Below, piece by piece: positions 45,557 through 54,311 of a DNA stretch of 64,000 bases. The position numbers and the translations under genes are program-made. Each line of letters starts with the position of its first letter. Position 1 is the stretch's first letter. Source of the stretch: an uncultured Clostridia bacterium (GTDB taxonomy: Bacteria > Bacillota > Clostridia > Saccharofermentanales > Saccharofermentanaceae); contig CAMYXF010000001.1 in assembly GCA_947303185.1 (NCBI GenBank), positions 1-64,000 on the forward strand, in the 5' to 3' direction. The notes beneath the pieces were generated by a model, which ran no database searches, was not told where the DNA came from, and saw only the letters and a program-made list of their open reading frames with translations.

Positions 45557-45686
45557 AGTCATACCCTCTAAAAAAACATATGAGGTAAGGTAACATTTTA
45601 TTAGGCGAAAAACAAGATATTTGTGCTATATTTACCCTGGAAGAAGGGTTTTCTTCACCAACAAACATTTTATGGAGGTTTTTGAT

Positions 45687-45944
45687 ATGGATAACAGCAA
45701 TATTCCTGAAGAGTATCGTCCGATATCTATGTGGGGTTATTTCGGATATGAGATCCTGTTCTCTATCCCGATCGTAGGCTTTATCTGCCTTATCGTTTTC
45801 GCAATCGGTGCAAAGAACGTAAACAAGAAGAATTTCGCAAGATCTTACTTTTGCTACACCATCATCGTATGCTTAATCGCAATCGTAATCTTCGCCATCA
45901 TGATGGCTACAGGCGCAGCTACCGCACTTTCAGAGACATTTTAA
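45687..45944 (+). CDS. Small membrane protein (85 aa)
   Basis: The ORF track starts at 45621, but TGGAGG at 45672-45677 points to the ATG at 45687, giving 85 residues. The N-terminal 18 residues are hydrophilic (MDNSNIPEEYRPISMWGYF). Two membrane helices follow (ILFSIPIVGFICLIVFAIGA and FCYTIIVCLIAIVIFAIM) separated by a basic loop (KNVNKKNFARS). An extended -10 (TGCTATATT) lies about 60 nt upstream. The function is unknown. Confidence 0.8.
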   Translation: MDNSNIPEEYRPISMWGYFGYEILFSIPIVGFICLIVFAIGAKNVNKKNFARSYFCYTIIVCLIAIVIFAIMMATGAATALSETF

Positions 45945-45963
45945 GTAAGGAAAGACGCTTGTA

Positions 45964-47832
45964 TCAGACGGTCTCTTCAATAACCGTCTCAATCGCGACA
46001 GGATCTTCGTCGTTATCAAAATTGCCCGTGATTCCGTAACCGGTATTCGGCACCATCTTTGAATAGACGATATCTGCAGCAAGTATCAGCAGAAGGGTCA
46101 ATGCCAATGGCAGTAAGACCCTTCTGTTTATTTTACGGATCATATTATCAAGAAGGGGCGCGAGCACGTAGATAAACGCAAGCGCGCATATTCCGAATAC
46201 GAAAAGTCCCTCTGCGCAGACCCTTCCGTTCAGATTGAGGAAATAACCGTCATAATTCCACCACTGTGCGCCAAAGAGTTCTTCCAAAGCCCAGCCGGTA
46301 AAATACTCGACCGTACCGCAGAGCGTGACCGCAGATACGAAGAAAACAAACGGTCTTTTGCGCACTCTTGTCAAAAGGGTCAGGACGATAAGTCCTCCGA
46401 CGCCGTAGATCGGGAGCCAGGGGCCGTGAAGAACGCCGCGGTTGATGAGTTTTCCCTTCATGAGGAAGTAATACAGAAGTTCCCACATCCATCCGAAGTT
46501 CGAGAAGATAAAGAACATAATTACAAGAGACAGTACTGAATAATGTCTCAGGTAATGGATGTTCTCGAGTGAAGGGATCTTACGTGTCTCAGGAATCGGA
46601 GACAATCTTGAAGGATATGACATGCCTTCTGCTTCACTCGCATAAGCCTGCATCTTCATCTTCATGGACTCACGGTTCTCATATTCGATCTCATCCTTGC
46701 TGTTCCAGAGAACAATACCAAGGTTCTTTGCAAAGAACTTCTCGTGGGGAGTATCGATGCCGTCAAGTTCAACAGCAGGCTTATTGAGGGTCTCGATAAC
46801 GTCGGAATACTTCTCTTTCAGCAATTTATCATCTGCTGTGGCAAAGAGATACTCATCGTTAAGGATCTCGGTTCCGGGGATCTTTTTGGCTTTGGCTTCC
46901 TGTCTGACCTTCGTGTAGAACTCGGTGTAGCAGCATACAAAGTAAGGGTTTGCGTAAAGAATATTGGAAATTCCCAAAGTAAAGAATCCGAGTACATACC
47001 AGCCCATAAGACTCATGAAAAGCGAGAAGACCTTCATCTTATTGCCCTTCATCATTCTCCATGACAGCTGCAAAGCCTCAACAGGCCTTACGTCAGGGTT
47101 CTCCGCAATGATATAAGGCACGAGTACCAGGCCGCAATGAATAACCGGGAAAAGACCTACGCTCATGATTCCGAAGATCTCAAGCAAAGTCTTAAGAGCC
47201 ATTACCATTGAGGCTCTTGTCCATCTCTTAACTCTTATAAGGAAAAGGTATCTTGAGAACGGCACCTTTTTATATACACGGCCTTCAAGGAAGATCCTTC
47301 GGGTCGCGGCAACAAACACGTTACGCACATAGATCCAGGTAAAGCCGGCAAACATAAGCATAAAAAACGCTATGATAAACTGGGCGATACTTTCAGAGCC
47401 GGCAAACTGTACTGTTACAGAATAGATGTTGGAGAAGATGGTATCTTCGACAACGTAGTTGATGACCTGGTTTAAGATGCCTCTCGTTCTGCCGAACATC
47501 TCATTGACCTTTTCATTCTCAAAGCTTTTGTTGTACAAAGCTTCTTCAACGCCGTTATAAATTGAGTCGGCATCCTGGTCGATCGTAACGTAAGCGTTCT
47601 CAATCCGCTTTATGTTCTGGACTCCTGTGAATTCATAAACGGCTTCTATGGAGTCGGCAATTACCTGTCTTCTTACACCGATGAGATTATCAGACGTAAG
47701 GAATTCCGACTGCATTATCAGCGCCAAAAGGCATGCAGCAACATACATCAGATAATGATGCTTGAAATTCTTTTTTGCTTCCCGCTTGAGTTCTTTACGC
47801 GAGAACCCGAATTTTCCGCTGCCTGGCTCCAG
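45964..47832 (-). CDS. DUF975 / CmpB-like (putative ABC type IV) membrane fusion protein
   Basis: The N-terminal half is DUF975-like: several helices, FEGRVYKKV-type loop and SWRMMKGNKMKVFSLFMSLMGW. The C-terminal half is a putative ABC-transporter type IV / CmpB-like domain (FSNFGWMWELLYYFLMKG, LHGPWLPIYGVGGL, TVEYFTGWALEELFGAQWW). The ORF track starts at 47748, but the frame stays open upstream and encodes SRKELKREAKKNFKHHYL, the typical DUF975 N-terminus. No ATG, GTG or TTG is available. A CTG at 47832, 9 nt past GGGGG, is the best start, giving 622 residues. The function of both domains is unknown. Gene boundaries are certain only at the stop. Confidence 0.8.
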   Translation of the reverse strand: MEPGSGKFGFSRKELKREAKKNFKHHYLMYVAACLLALIMQSEFLTSDNLIGVRRQVIADSIEAVYEFTGVQNIKRIENAYVTIDQDADSIYNGVEEALYNKSFENEKVNEMFGRTRGILNQVINYVVEDTIFSNIYSVTVQFAGSESIAQFIIAFFMLMFAGFTWIYVRNVFVAATRRIFLEGRVYKKVPFSRYLFLIRVKRWTRASMVMALKTLLEIFGIMSVGLFPVIHCGLVLVPYIIAENPDVRPVEALQLSWRMMKGNKMKVFSLFMSLMGWYVLGFFTLGISNILYANPYFVCCYTEFYTKVRQEAKAKKIPGTEILNDEYLFATADDKLLKEKYSDVIETLNKPAVELDGIDTPHEKFFAKNLGIVLWNSKDEIEYENRESMKMKMQAYASEAEGMSYPSRLSPIPETRKIPSLENIHYLRHYSVLSLVIMFFIFSNFGWMWELLYYFLMKGKLINRGVLHGPWLPIYGVGGLIVLTLLTRVRKRPFVFFVSAVTLCGTVEYFTGWALEELFGAQWWNYDGYFLNLNGRVCAEGLFVFGICALAFIYVLAPLLDNMIRKINRRVLLPLALTLLLILAADIVYSKMVPNTGYGITGNFDNDEDPVAIETVIEETV

Positions 47833-47865
47833 TGTAATCCACCCCCGTCTCGGTTTATTCTAACA

Positions 47866-47901
47866 AAAAAACTGCGCAAATCTCAATCGTTTGCGCAGTT
47901 C
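47866..47901 (-). terminator. Terminator after the SDR gene at 47941
   Basis: Minus-strand AACTGCGCAAA / TTTGCGCAGTT, an 11-bp perfect stem, then TTTTTTTG. The -10-like TAGAAT of the next gene follows immediately. Confidence 0.92.
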
Positions 47902-47940
47902 TACTAATTATTTTAATTATTTATTTGTGCTTAAAGCGGA

Positions 47941-48714
47941 TTACATGCAGGTATAACCGCCGTCAACAGGGAGGTTAACGCCTGTTACATATGTTGTAGC
48001 GGGAGAAGAAAGGAAGCAGATAGCTGTATCAAGCTCACCGTCATTGCCGTATCTCTCAAGAGGGATCATTGTTCTTGCATTAGCCTGGAAGAAATCTGAA
48101 TCCAATGTTTCCTTTGTAAGAGGGCTGTAGAAATAGCCGGGGCAGATAGAGTTAACTGTGATGCCGTACTTACCCCACTCAGAAGCAAGAGCTCTTGTAA
48201 GGTTAACAACGCCGCCCTTAGCTGCGTGATAAGGTGAGCAAGGAGCAACCTTGTTTCCTACGAGACCATACATGGAAGAGATGTTGATGACTCTGCCGAA
48301 CTTTGCAGGGATCATTGCCTTCTTAGCAACTGCTCTTGCAAGTCTGAAAGTACCGAAGAGGTCGATGTCGATCTCATTCATGAACTGCTCGTCTGTGATG
48401 TCTTCTGCAGGAGCAACAGCGCCTGTGCCTGCGTTGTTGACGAGGATGTCGATTCTGCCCATCTTAGCGAGGATCTCATCGACTGCAGCGTCAACTGCTG
48501 CTGTATCTGTAATATCAAGCTTAACTGCGAGTGTCTTTACGCCGTATGTCTTCTCAAGATCAGCGCAAACCTCGTCAAGCAGATTCTGGCGGCGAGCGAT
48601 GGCTACGATATTGCAGCCCTGATTTGCAAGAGCCTTTGCCATCTGAACACCAAGACCTGTGGAGCAACCTGTGATAACTGCTACTCTACCTGTAAAATCG
48701 AAAATGTTAGCCAT
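47941..48714 (-). CDS. SDR-family oxidoreductase (gluconate 5-dehydrogenase-like)
   Basis: A 257-residue short-chain dehydrogenase. The cofactor motif is GCSTGLGVQMAKAL, with LVNNAG in DILVNNAGTGAV. Catalytic Ser, Tyr and Lys lie in INISSMYGLVG and SPYHAAKGGVVNLTRALA, and VNSICPGYFYSP follows. The whole resembles gluconate 5-dehydrogenase / 2-deoxy-D-gluconate dehydrogenase members. Substrate assignment is uncertain because no sugar-acid genes are adjacent. AAAGGTGG precedes the ATG. It is monocistronic, with a strong terminator. Confidence 0.88.
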   Translation of the reverse strand: MANIFDFTGRVAVITGCSTGLGVQMAKALANQGCNIVAIARRQNLLDEVCADLEKTYGVKTLAVKLDITDTAAVDAAVDEILAKMGRIDILVNNAGTGAVAPAEDITDEQFMNEIDIDLFGTFRLARAVAKKAMIPAKFGRVINISSMYGLVGNKVAPCSPYHAAKGGVVNLTRALASEWGKYGITVNSICPGYFYSPLTKETLDSDFFQANARTMIPLERYGNDGELDTAICFLSSPATTYVTGVNLPVDGGYTCM

Positions 48715-48882
48715 AACTATTCCACCTTTTCTATTATTTTGGGCCGGAGCTTTCTAACTCCACAGAAATTATACATAAGCCATATCGGTTCATTAAATCA
48801 AAACTGTTTGCTTTTTCGAGCATTTTCGACCATTCCTGTGTCGTTTCCATTAACTTTTAATCTCGTTTGCAAATAAACCCCC

Positions 48883-48901
48883 GATAATGATTTTCAATTC
48901 A
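48883..48901. promoter_or_regulatory. Fur/PerR-like box upstream of superoxide reductase
   Basis: GATAATGATTTTCAATTC matches the first nine bases of the Fur-type consensus GATAATGAT and the central TCA, but its right half is weak. It lies about 35-50 nt before the -10. Control of an oxygen-defence gene by PerR or Fur would make sense; this is inference. Confidence 0.4.
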
Positions 48902-48929
48902 CCATCCGGAGGGCGAACTGTCTGCAAAA

Positions 48930-48938
48930 TGGTATAAT
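48930..48938 (+). promoter_or_regulatory. Extended -10 of the superoxide reductase gene
   Basis: TGGTATAAT, an extended -10, 38 nt before the ATG, with no good -35. Confidence 0.6.
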
Positions 48939-48976
48939 GGCGTTACTCAATAAAAATTTACAGGAGGATCATCATC

Positions 48977-49336
48977 ATGAAGTTTTTCAAAGGTAAGTGC
49001 GGAACAGTTGTAACCAAGCTTTTCGAGACCGAATGCGAAGGAGGTCCTCTTGAAGAACTTATTCCCAACACCACTGATGCTGCAGGCGAGAAGCACGTTC
49101 CCGTAATCAGCGTTAACGGTCAGGAAGTTACAGTCAAGGTCGGTGAGGTAGCTCACCCCATGATGGATGCACACTACATCACATTCGTTGCTCTTGAGAC
49201 AGACAAAGGCGCTATAATCAGACAGCTTAAGCCTGAGCAGGAGCCCGTAGCCGTATTCACGATCGGCGCAGACGAGAAGGTTATCGCCGCTTATGAATAC
49301 TGCAACCTCCATGGCCTCTGGAAGGCAGAAGCATAA
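48977..49336 (+). CDS. Superoxide reductase (desulfoferrodoxin family)
   Basis: A 119-residue non-haem iron protein that reduces superoxide to peroxide, common in anaerobes. The Fe(His)4Cys ligands lie in EKHVPVI, VGEVAHPM, DAHYITF and EYCNLHGLWK. The N-terminal desulforedoxin cysteines (CxxC...CC) of classical Dfx are absent: KCGTVVTKLFETEC keeps only isolated Cys. So it resembles the Treponema-type class III enzyme. CAGGAGG is 11 nt before the ATG. The GT-C glycosyltransferase gene begins 24 nt downstream and may be cotranscribed, an odd pairing. Confidence 0.93.
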   Translation: MKFFKGKCGTVVTKLFETECEGGPLEELIPNTTDAAGEKHVPVISVNGQEVTVKVGEVAHPMMDAHYITFVALETDKGAIIRQLKPEQEPVAVFTIGADEKVIAAYEYCNLHGLWKAEA

Positions 49337-49360
49337 AAACTAAGAACTGACGGGATAAAA

Positions 49361-50911
49361 ATGGAAAACAAGCAGATTGCAGACACAAGTAAACTTACAA
49401 GATTTGAACTGATATTTATTATATTGGCGGCAACAATAACCATTACGGCCGTATCCGCTTGTTCTCCTCTTTATCCTTATAATCCTTGGGATGACGTAAA
49501 CGTTTTCCTGGTTTTGGGACGCGGCATCATCCACGGCAAAGTCCCTTACAGGGATCTTTTCGATCACAAGGGACCTCTTCTCCACTTCATCTATGCATTG
49601 GCAGCACTTATATCCGGACGCTCATTTACAGGCGTCTGGATAATTGAGTGCATCCTGGCTTCAATTTATTCCGTTTTCTCATGGAAGATCGTAAAGCTCT
49701 TTAAAGAGACAAAGAAGCATAACATCGTGCTCATGCTTATGTTCCCCGGAATCATTTATTCCATGGGAATCTTCAACTTCGGCGGCAATGCAGAAGAGCT
49801 CTGCTTCCCTGTTTTAACGGTAATGCTTTATTTCGGACTCAAGGCCATCGTCTCAGGCGACGGACTTCCCAAAAAGAATGAAGCCGTTATCTGCGGCGTA
49901 TTAACAGGAGTTCTCTTCTGGATCAAGTATTCTTTCCTTGGTTTCGTTATAGGTTTCTGTATATATTTAATTATCATTGCGATAGCACACAAAGACTTCA
50001 AAAAGCTTGGGGCGCTTGTATGGAGATTCATTGCAGGATTCGTTCTTATCTCGGTTCCCATCCTCGCATATTTCCTGATCAATAATGCCCTTTCCGATCT
50101 TTGGGAAGCTTATTTCCGCGTTAATCTGTTTTTGTATCACGAGACCACGGCGCCCGGACTTGCAGGCATTCCTGTCATCAAGAACATTTTCATTCCGGTC
50201 ACATGCACCATCTTCACGATCAAGACGGATTTCACTTTTGGAATCTTATTGCTGTTATCAGCTCTTTCCGTTTTCTTCATCGGAAAAGAGCACCGCAAGA
50301 AAACAATTGCTCTTCTCGTGATCACATTTGTTCTTGCCGAAGGCATTATCTTCTCCAAGACCACGTTTATATACTATTACGGATATTTACTGTGCTATGG
50401 CTTCTGCATGGGCCTCATTCCCTGTGTAAGCCTCATAAACAAGCTCAGTGCAATGTACAAGAAAGATACACGTTTTGTACCGATGCTTACATCTGTTGTT
50501 CTGGCAGCAATCTATCTTTTTTCCATCGTTAATTCGAAAAACATGTATCTCATCTTTGCTCCCAAGGAGAAGCTTCCGCAGTTCCAGCTCGCGGAAACCA
50601 TCAGCCAGACACCTGATGCAAAGGTTCTTGTTTATGATTTCATCGACAGCGGTTATTTCACCACATCCGGAATCCTGCCCTCAAACAAGTATTTCTGTTA
50701 TCTGAACATCGAACAGAACTATCCTGCAATATTGGAAGAACAGGACCGTCTGATCGAGGAAGGATACTTTGACTACATAGTTACCACTTACTTCTATGAA
50801 GAAGACTGGGACAATTATGAGTATGTCCAGGAAGCAGCCGGACCTTATGTAAACTACAACCGCAATTCAGTCTACGAAGGATACAAACTTTATAAATTAG
50901 TACAGGAATAA
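49361..50911 (+). CDS. GT-C (GT39/PMT-like) membrane glycosyltransferase, copy 1
   Basis: A 516-residue protein with about 11 membrane helices. The first external loop carries acidic residues in YPYNPWDDVNVFLVLGRG and the PMT/ArnT-like DLFDHKGPLL. These lipid-linked-sugar transferases act on the outer membrane face. FNFGGNAEELCFP is shared with the next gene. A short periplasmic C-terminal domain ends in YEGYKLYKLVQE. The SD is poor (ACGGGAT). The next gene is a same-length paralogue 3 nt later. The acceptor (protein, teichoic acid or glycolipid) is unknown. Confidence 0.85.
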   Translation: MENKQIADTSKLTRFELIFIILAATITITAVSACSPLYPYNPWDDVNVFLVLGRGIIHGKVPYRDLFDHKGPLLHFIYALAALISGRSFTGVWIIECILASIYSVFSWKIVKLFKETKKHNIVLMLMFPGIIYSMGIFNFGGNAEELCFPVLTVMLYFGLKAIVSGDGLPKKNEAVICGVLTGVLFWIKYSFLGFVIGFCIYLIIIAIAHKDFKKLGALVWRFIAGFVLISVPILAYFLINNALSDLWEAYFRVNLFLYHETTAPGLAGIPVIKNIFIPVTCTIFTIKTDFTFGILLLLSALSVFFIGKEHRKKTIALLVITFVLAEGIIFSKTTFIYYYGYLLCYGFCMGLIPCVSLINKLSAMYKKDTRFVPMLTSVVLAAIYLFSIVNSKNMYLIFAPKEKLPQFQLAETISQTPDAKVLVYDFIDSGYFTTSGILPSNKYFCYLNIEQNYPAILEEQDRLIEEGYFDYIVTTYFYEEDWDNYEYVQEAAGPYVNYNRNSVYEGYKLYKLVQE

Positions 50912-50914
50912 TGC

Positions 50915-52465
50915 ATGGGCAAAACTTCACTTAAAGACAACAAACTGTCTAAGTATGAGCTGATCATCCTCTGGGTATCAGCTGCTGTTACGATTACTTT
51001 CGTATCAACATGTTCGCCCCTTTATCCTTTTAATCCCTGGGATGATGCCAACTGCTTCTTTACCATAGGACGCGGTATGGTAAAAGGCCGTATCTTATAT
51101 AAAGACCTTTTCGATCACAAGGGACCTCTTCTTTATTTCGTATACGCACTGACTGCACTTATCTCAAGCAAGTCATTTACCGGAGCATGGATCGTCGAGA
51201 TCATTGCGGCAGGTACATTTGCAATATATTCATGGAAAACAGTCAAGCTGTTCGTTAACCCTTCCAAGAACTCCGTACTTCTCATTCCCGTTTTCATTGC
51301 AGTCGTTTATACGTCCAAGATGTTTAACTTCGGCGGAAATGCAGAAGAACTCTGCTTCCCTCTTATCACGGTTGCGCTGTATAAAGGCCTTAAAGCCGTC
51401 GTCAAAGGTGACGGCCTTCCCGGAAAAGCAGATGCCCTCATCTGCGGCATAATCACAGGCACTCTTTTCTGGGTCAAATACACATTCGTAGGATTCTTTG
51501 CAGGCTTCTGCCTTTTCATTATCGTAATGGCAATTAAGCGCAAGGCTTTCTTAAAGCTCTGGTCGCTTATCTGGAGATTCGTTGCAGGACTTGTAATCAT
51601 CACCATTCCGGTAATCTTGTACTTCGTTTTCACCAAGTCAATTAACTATCTTTGGGAATCCTATTTCTATGACAACATGGCCTTCTATCTCATTAAGGGT
51701 GAGTCATCAAATCCGATCACCGGAATCCCAGTCATAGAGAATATCGTGGTTACGTTCTACTGCCTTATTAATTCCTCACTGGATTACCCTTCTTTCGGCA
51801 TACTGATGCTTCTTTCCATTGCATCTTTGTTCTTCGTCGAGAAGTCCCACAAACTTAAGACCATGCTTTTGTTCCTGGGTTCATTCATTCTCGCGGCAGG
51901 ATTTGTTTTCACAAGACCGGTATACATTTACTATTACGGTTATATCCTCTGTTACGCCTTCTGCATGGCAGTAATACCCTGTGTAAAACTGTTCGTTCTC
52001 ACTGAGAAAGCAGCCGAGAAGAATCTCTCAAGATTAAAGGCAATCGTTCTTGTCATTCCGATATTTGCATTTGCATTTACGATCTTCATGTGCAAGAACA
52101 TGTATCTCATCTTCAAGTCCAAGGATTTTCTCGCGCAGTTCAGAATGGCCGAGACCATCAACCAGACAGAAGATGCGAAAATACTGACTTACGACACGAT
52201 GGATGCGGGTTTCTATACCGCTGCAGGACTCCTTCCGAGCAACAGATATTTCGGACCCGGTAAAAACCTTGAGAAGAACTTCCCTGACATTCAGGAACAA
52301 AAAGACAAGCTTATCGAAGAAGGCTACTTCGACTATATCGTAACCACATATTTCTGTGAACCTGAATGGGACAATTACGAGCTGGTACAGGAAGAAGCCG
52401 ACCTTTACATCGACTACACCGGCGAAGCAATCCTCGACGGTCACAAACTCTATAAGAGAATCTGA
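50915..52465 (+). CDS. GT-C (GT39/PMT-like) membrane glycosyltransferase, copy 2
   Basis: Exactly 516 residues, as in copy 1, and alignable by eye throughout: NPWDDANCFFTIGRG, DLFDHKGPLLYFVYALTALIS, FNFGGNAEELCFPLITVALY, and a C-terminal EGYFDYIVTTYF. It is clearly a tandem duplication product. The conserved acidic loop and DHKGP suggest both copies are active, while loops between helices differ, perhaps for different acceptors or sugars. AGGA precedes the ATG. The gene ends only 3 nt from the convergent methyltransferase gene. Confidence 0.85.
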   Translation: MGKTSLKDNKLSKYELIILWVSAAVTITFVSTCSPLYPFNPWDDANCFFTIGRGMVKGRILYKDLFDHKGPLLYFVYALTALISSKSFTGAWIVEIIAAGTFAIYSWKTVKLFVNPSKNSVLLIPVFIAVVYTSKMFNFGGNAEELCFPLITVALYKGLKAVVKGDGLPGKADALICGIITGTLFWVKYTFVGFFAGFCLFIIVMAIKRKAFLKLWSLIWRFVAGLVIITIPVILYFVFTKSINYLWESYFYDNMAFYLIKGESSNPITGIPVIENIVVTFYCLINSSLDYPSFGILMLLSIASLFFVEKSHKLKTMLLFLGSFILAAGFVFTRPVYIYYYGYILCYAFCMAVIPCVKLFVLTEKAAEKNLSRLKAIVLVIPIFAFAFTIFMCKNMYLIFKSKDFLAQFRMAETINQTEDAKILTYDTMDAGFYTAAGLLPSNRYFGPGKNLEKNFPDIQEQKDKLIEEGYFDYIVTTYFCEPEWDNYELVQEEADLYIDYTGEAILDGHKLYKRI

Positions 52466-52468
52466 TTC

Positions 52469-53686
52469 TTATACCACCTGGAAAATATAGAACTTAAGAT
52501 AGTCCGTCTCCGGAACGTTCCAGAGTATCGGATGATCAGGTGCCTGTGTTCTGGCTTCAATCTGTCTTAAGCTTACGCTGGCATCCCTTGCGGCAGAAGC
52601 AAGCATCTTTCTGAAGAGTTCATCCGTCATGAAATGCGAGCATGAACACGTAGCAAGATAGCCGCCTCTGGGGAGCAGCTTCATAGCTTTGAGATTGATC
52701 TCCTTATATCCCCTGCCGGCGGAATCTACAGTGTCTCTCGACTTGGTAAATGCCGGCGGGTCAAGGATTATGTAATCGTATCTGTGATCTTTCTTTGCAG
52801 CCATGTTTGTCAGGAGTTCGAAAACATCCTCACATACATAATCGATCTTATCCTGAAGACCGTTCCTTGCTGCGTTCGCTTTAGCCATCTCCACAGCCTG
52901 TGAAGATATGTCGACACTCGTTACGTGCCTGGCACCGTTATATGCGCAATTAAGGCCGAATGAACCGGTATGAGTAAAGCAGTCAAGAACCGTCTTGTCC
53001 TTCGCGATCTTTGCAGCTGCAAAACGGTTATATTTCTGGTCAAGGAAAAAGCCCGTCTTCTGTCCGTTCTCGACATCGACAGAATACTTTATTCCGTTCT
53101 CTGTTATTTCTGTAAGACATGAGAAACCGGCGCCGCCGTACCAGCCTTTGCCGAGCTCAAGACCTTCCTTGCTTCTTAAAGCAAGATCATTTCGCTCGTA
53201 GATACCTTTAAGAGGCTCTCCTATCTCCTCAAAGACAGTCATGAGAGCTTTATAGATAACGTCTTTATTTAGCTCGATACCGAGACATGCAATCTGCGTA
53301 ACGGCTATATCACCGTATCTGTCGCATGTGAAACCCGGCATCTGATCTGCTTCGCCGTGAATTATCCTGCAGCATTTGAAGTCATCACCGGGCATTACCG
53401 TCTTGCGGTACTGGACCGCATAAAGAATGCGTCTGTACCAGAACTTCTGATCAAACACATCGTTACTGTTGCGGGATATTATCCTTACCGCGATCTTGGA
53501 CTGTGAGTTATAAAAACCTGCTCCCTGCCAGCTCGATCCTTCGAAACAGTCTACGATGCAACCATCCGTGATATCACCTTCAGACGATACTATCTCGTCT
53601 CCGTATACCCACGGATGTCCGTTCTTCAAAGACCTTGCAGCCTTTGATGTTATGCCAAGTTTGGGAAATGCTCTTTCTGACTTCAT
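52469..53686 (-). CDS. rlmI: RlmI-like 23S rRNA methyltransferase (PUA + class I SAM domain)
   Basis: A 405-residue enzyme. The N-terminal PUA domain (about 1-75, GHPWVYGDEI) is followed by a central RlmI-type domain with NGQKTGFFLDQKYNR. The SAM-binding motif is LDCFTHTGSFGLNCAYNGARHVTSVDIS, here as two blocks, and the catalytic region is YIILDPPAFTKS with CSCSHF near the C-terminus. RlmI methylates m5C1962 of 23S rRNA. Homologues with slightly different targets exist, so the exact site is uncertain. AAAGG precedes the ATG. It lies 21 nt after the DUF6935-like gene. Confidence 0.9.
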   Translation of the reverse strand: MKSERAFPKLGITSKAARSLKNGHPWVYGDEIVSSEGDITDGCIVDCFEGSSWQGAGFYNSQSKIAVRIISRNSNDVFDQKFWYRRILYAVQYRKTVMPGDDFKCCRIIHGEADQMPGFTCDRYGDIAVTQIACLGIELNKDVIYKALMTVFEEIGEPLKGIYERNDLALRSKEGLELGKGWYGGAGFSCLTEITENGIKYSVDVENGQKTGFFLDQKYNRFAAAKIAKDKTVLDCFTHTGSFGLNCAYNGARHVTSVDISSQAVEMAKANAARNGLQDKIDYVCEDVFELLTNMAAKKDHRYDYIILDPPAFTKSRDTVDSAGRGYKEINLKAMKLLPRGGYLATCSCSHFMTDELFRKMLASAARDASVSLRQIEARTQAPDHPILWNVPETDYLKFYIFQVV

Positions 53687-53707
53687 CTTGCCTTTACTTC
53701 TTCCTTA

Positions 53708-54193
53708 TCAAGCCCACGGATCCTGTGATTTGGGTGCTCTGATCATGGCAAGAAGCATCTGGTCTTCAATAAACCACTGGTTTGTGGAAACCTTGTGACG
53801 GAGCAGGATGTGGCGCTTTGTATCAGCTCCTGAAGATGAGATAAAGATCTTCATTCTGCCGTCGATCTCCTGGTCATAACCCTTCTCTGTCTCAACTGTG
53901 TAAGGCATTGTGGGAGTATAGTCGTTATCAGGTGATGTTCCCTTGAAGAAAGAACGTACGATGTGTTCACCATCAGCCATTCTGTCAGCGAGGAACTGCT
54001 TCTCAAACGTGGATAATCCATAAGGACCCTTAAGGTATTCGAGCATAGCATATGTCTCATCCTTGTTGACATAGTAGTGCATCATTACCGCAAGGAACAG
54101 AGCTGCACCGTATTCAGGTTCATTAAGTGATGCCTGGGGCATAGCCTTAAGCTCTTCAAGATTATTGGGAAGCTTATCGAAAGTAATGATCAT
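53708..54193 (-). CDS. Conserved uncharacterised protein (DUF6935-like)
   Basis: About 161 residues from the ATG preceded by GGAGGAT; the upstream start of the ORF track contains that SD. It is soluble. The N-terminus MIITFDKLPNNLEELKAMPQ and a middle EKQFLADRMADGEHIVRSFF resemble clostridial proteins I recall as DUF6935, though I cannot confirm the number. The second half has an SH3-like strand pattern (RMKIFISSSGADTKRHILLR, NQWFIEDQMLLAMI). It shares an operon with rlmI. The function is unknown. Confidence 0.75.
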   Translation of the reverse strand: MIITFDKLPNNLEELKAMPQASLNEPEYGAALFLAVMMHYYVNKDETYAMLEYLKGPYGLSTFEKQFLADRMADGEHIVRSFFKGTSPDNDYTPTMPYTVETEKGYDQEIDGRMKIFISSSGADTKRHILLRHKVSTNQWFIEDQMLLAMIRAPKSQDPWA

Positions 54194-54311
54194 AGGATTA
54201 TCCTCCATATTTCTTTATCAGTGGTTTACCCACCACAAGATTATAACATTAAGACCGGGCATTCGCTTGAAACATATGCCCGGTCCTAATCATACGGAGA
54301 TTCCCATCATA

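Noticed and set aside
45557-45686. Lysine riboswitch before lysA
   Set aside because: The 130-nt region is too short and shows no matching conserved core or multi-stem fold.
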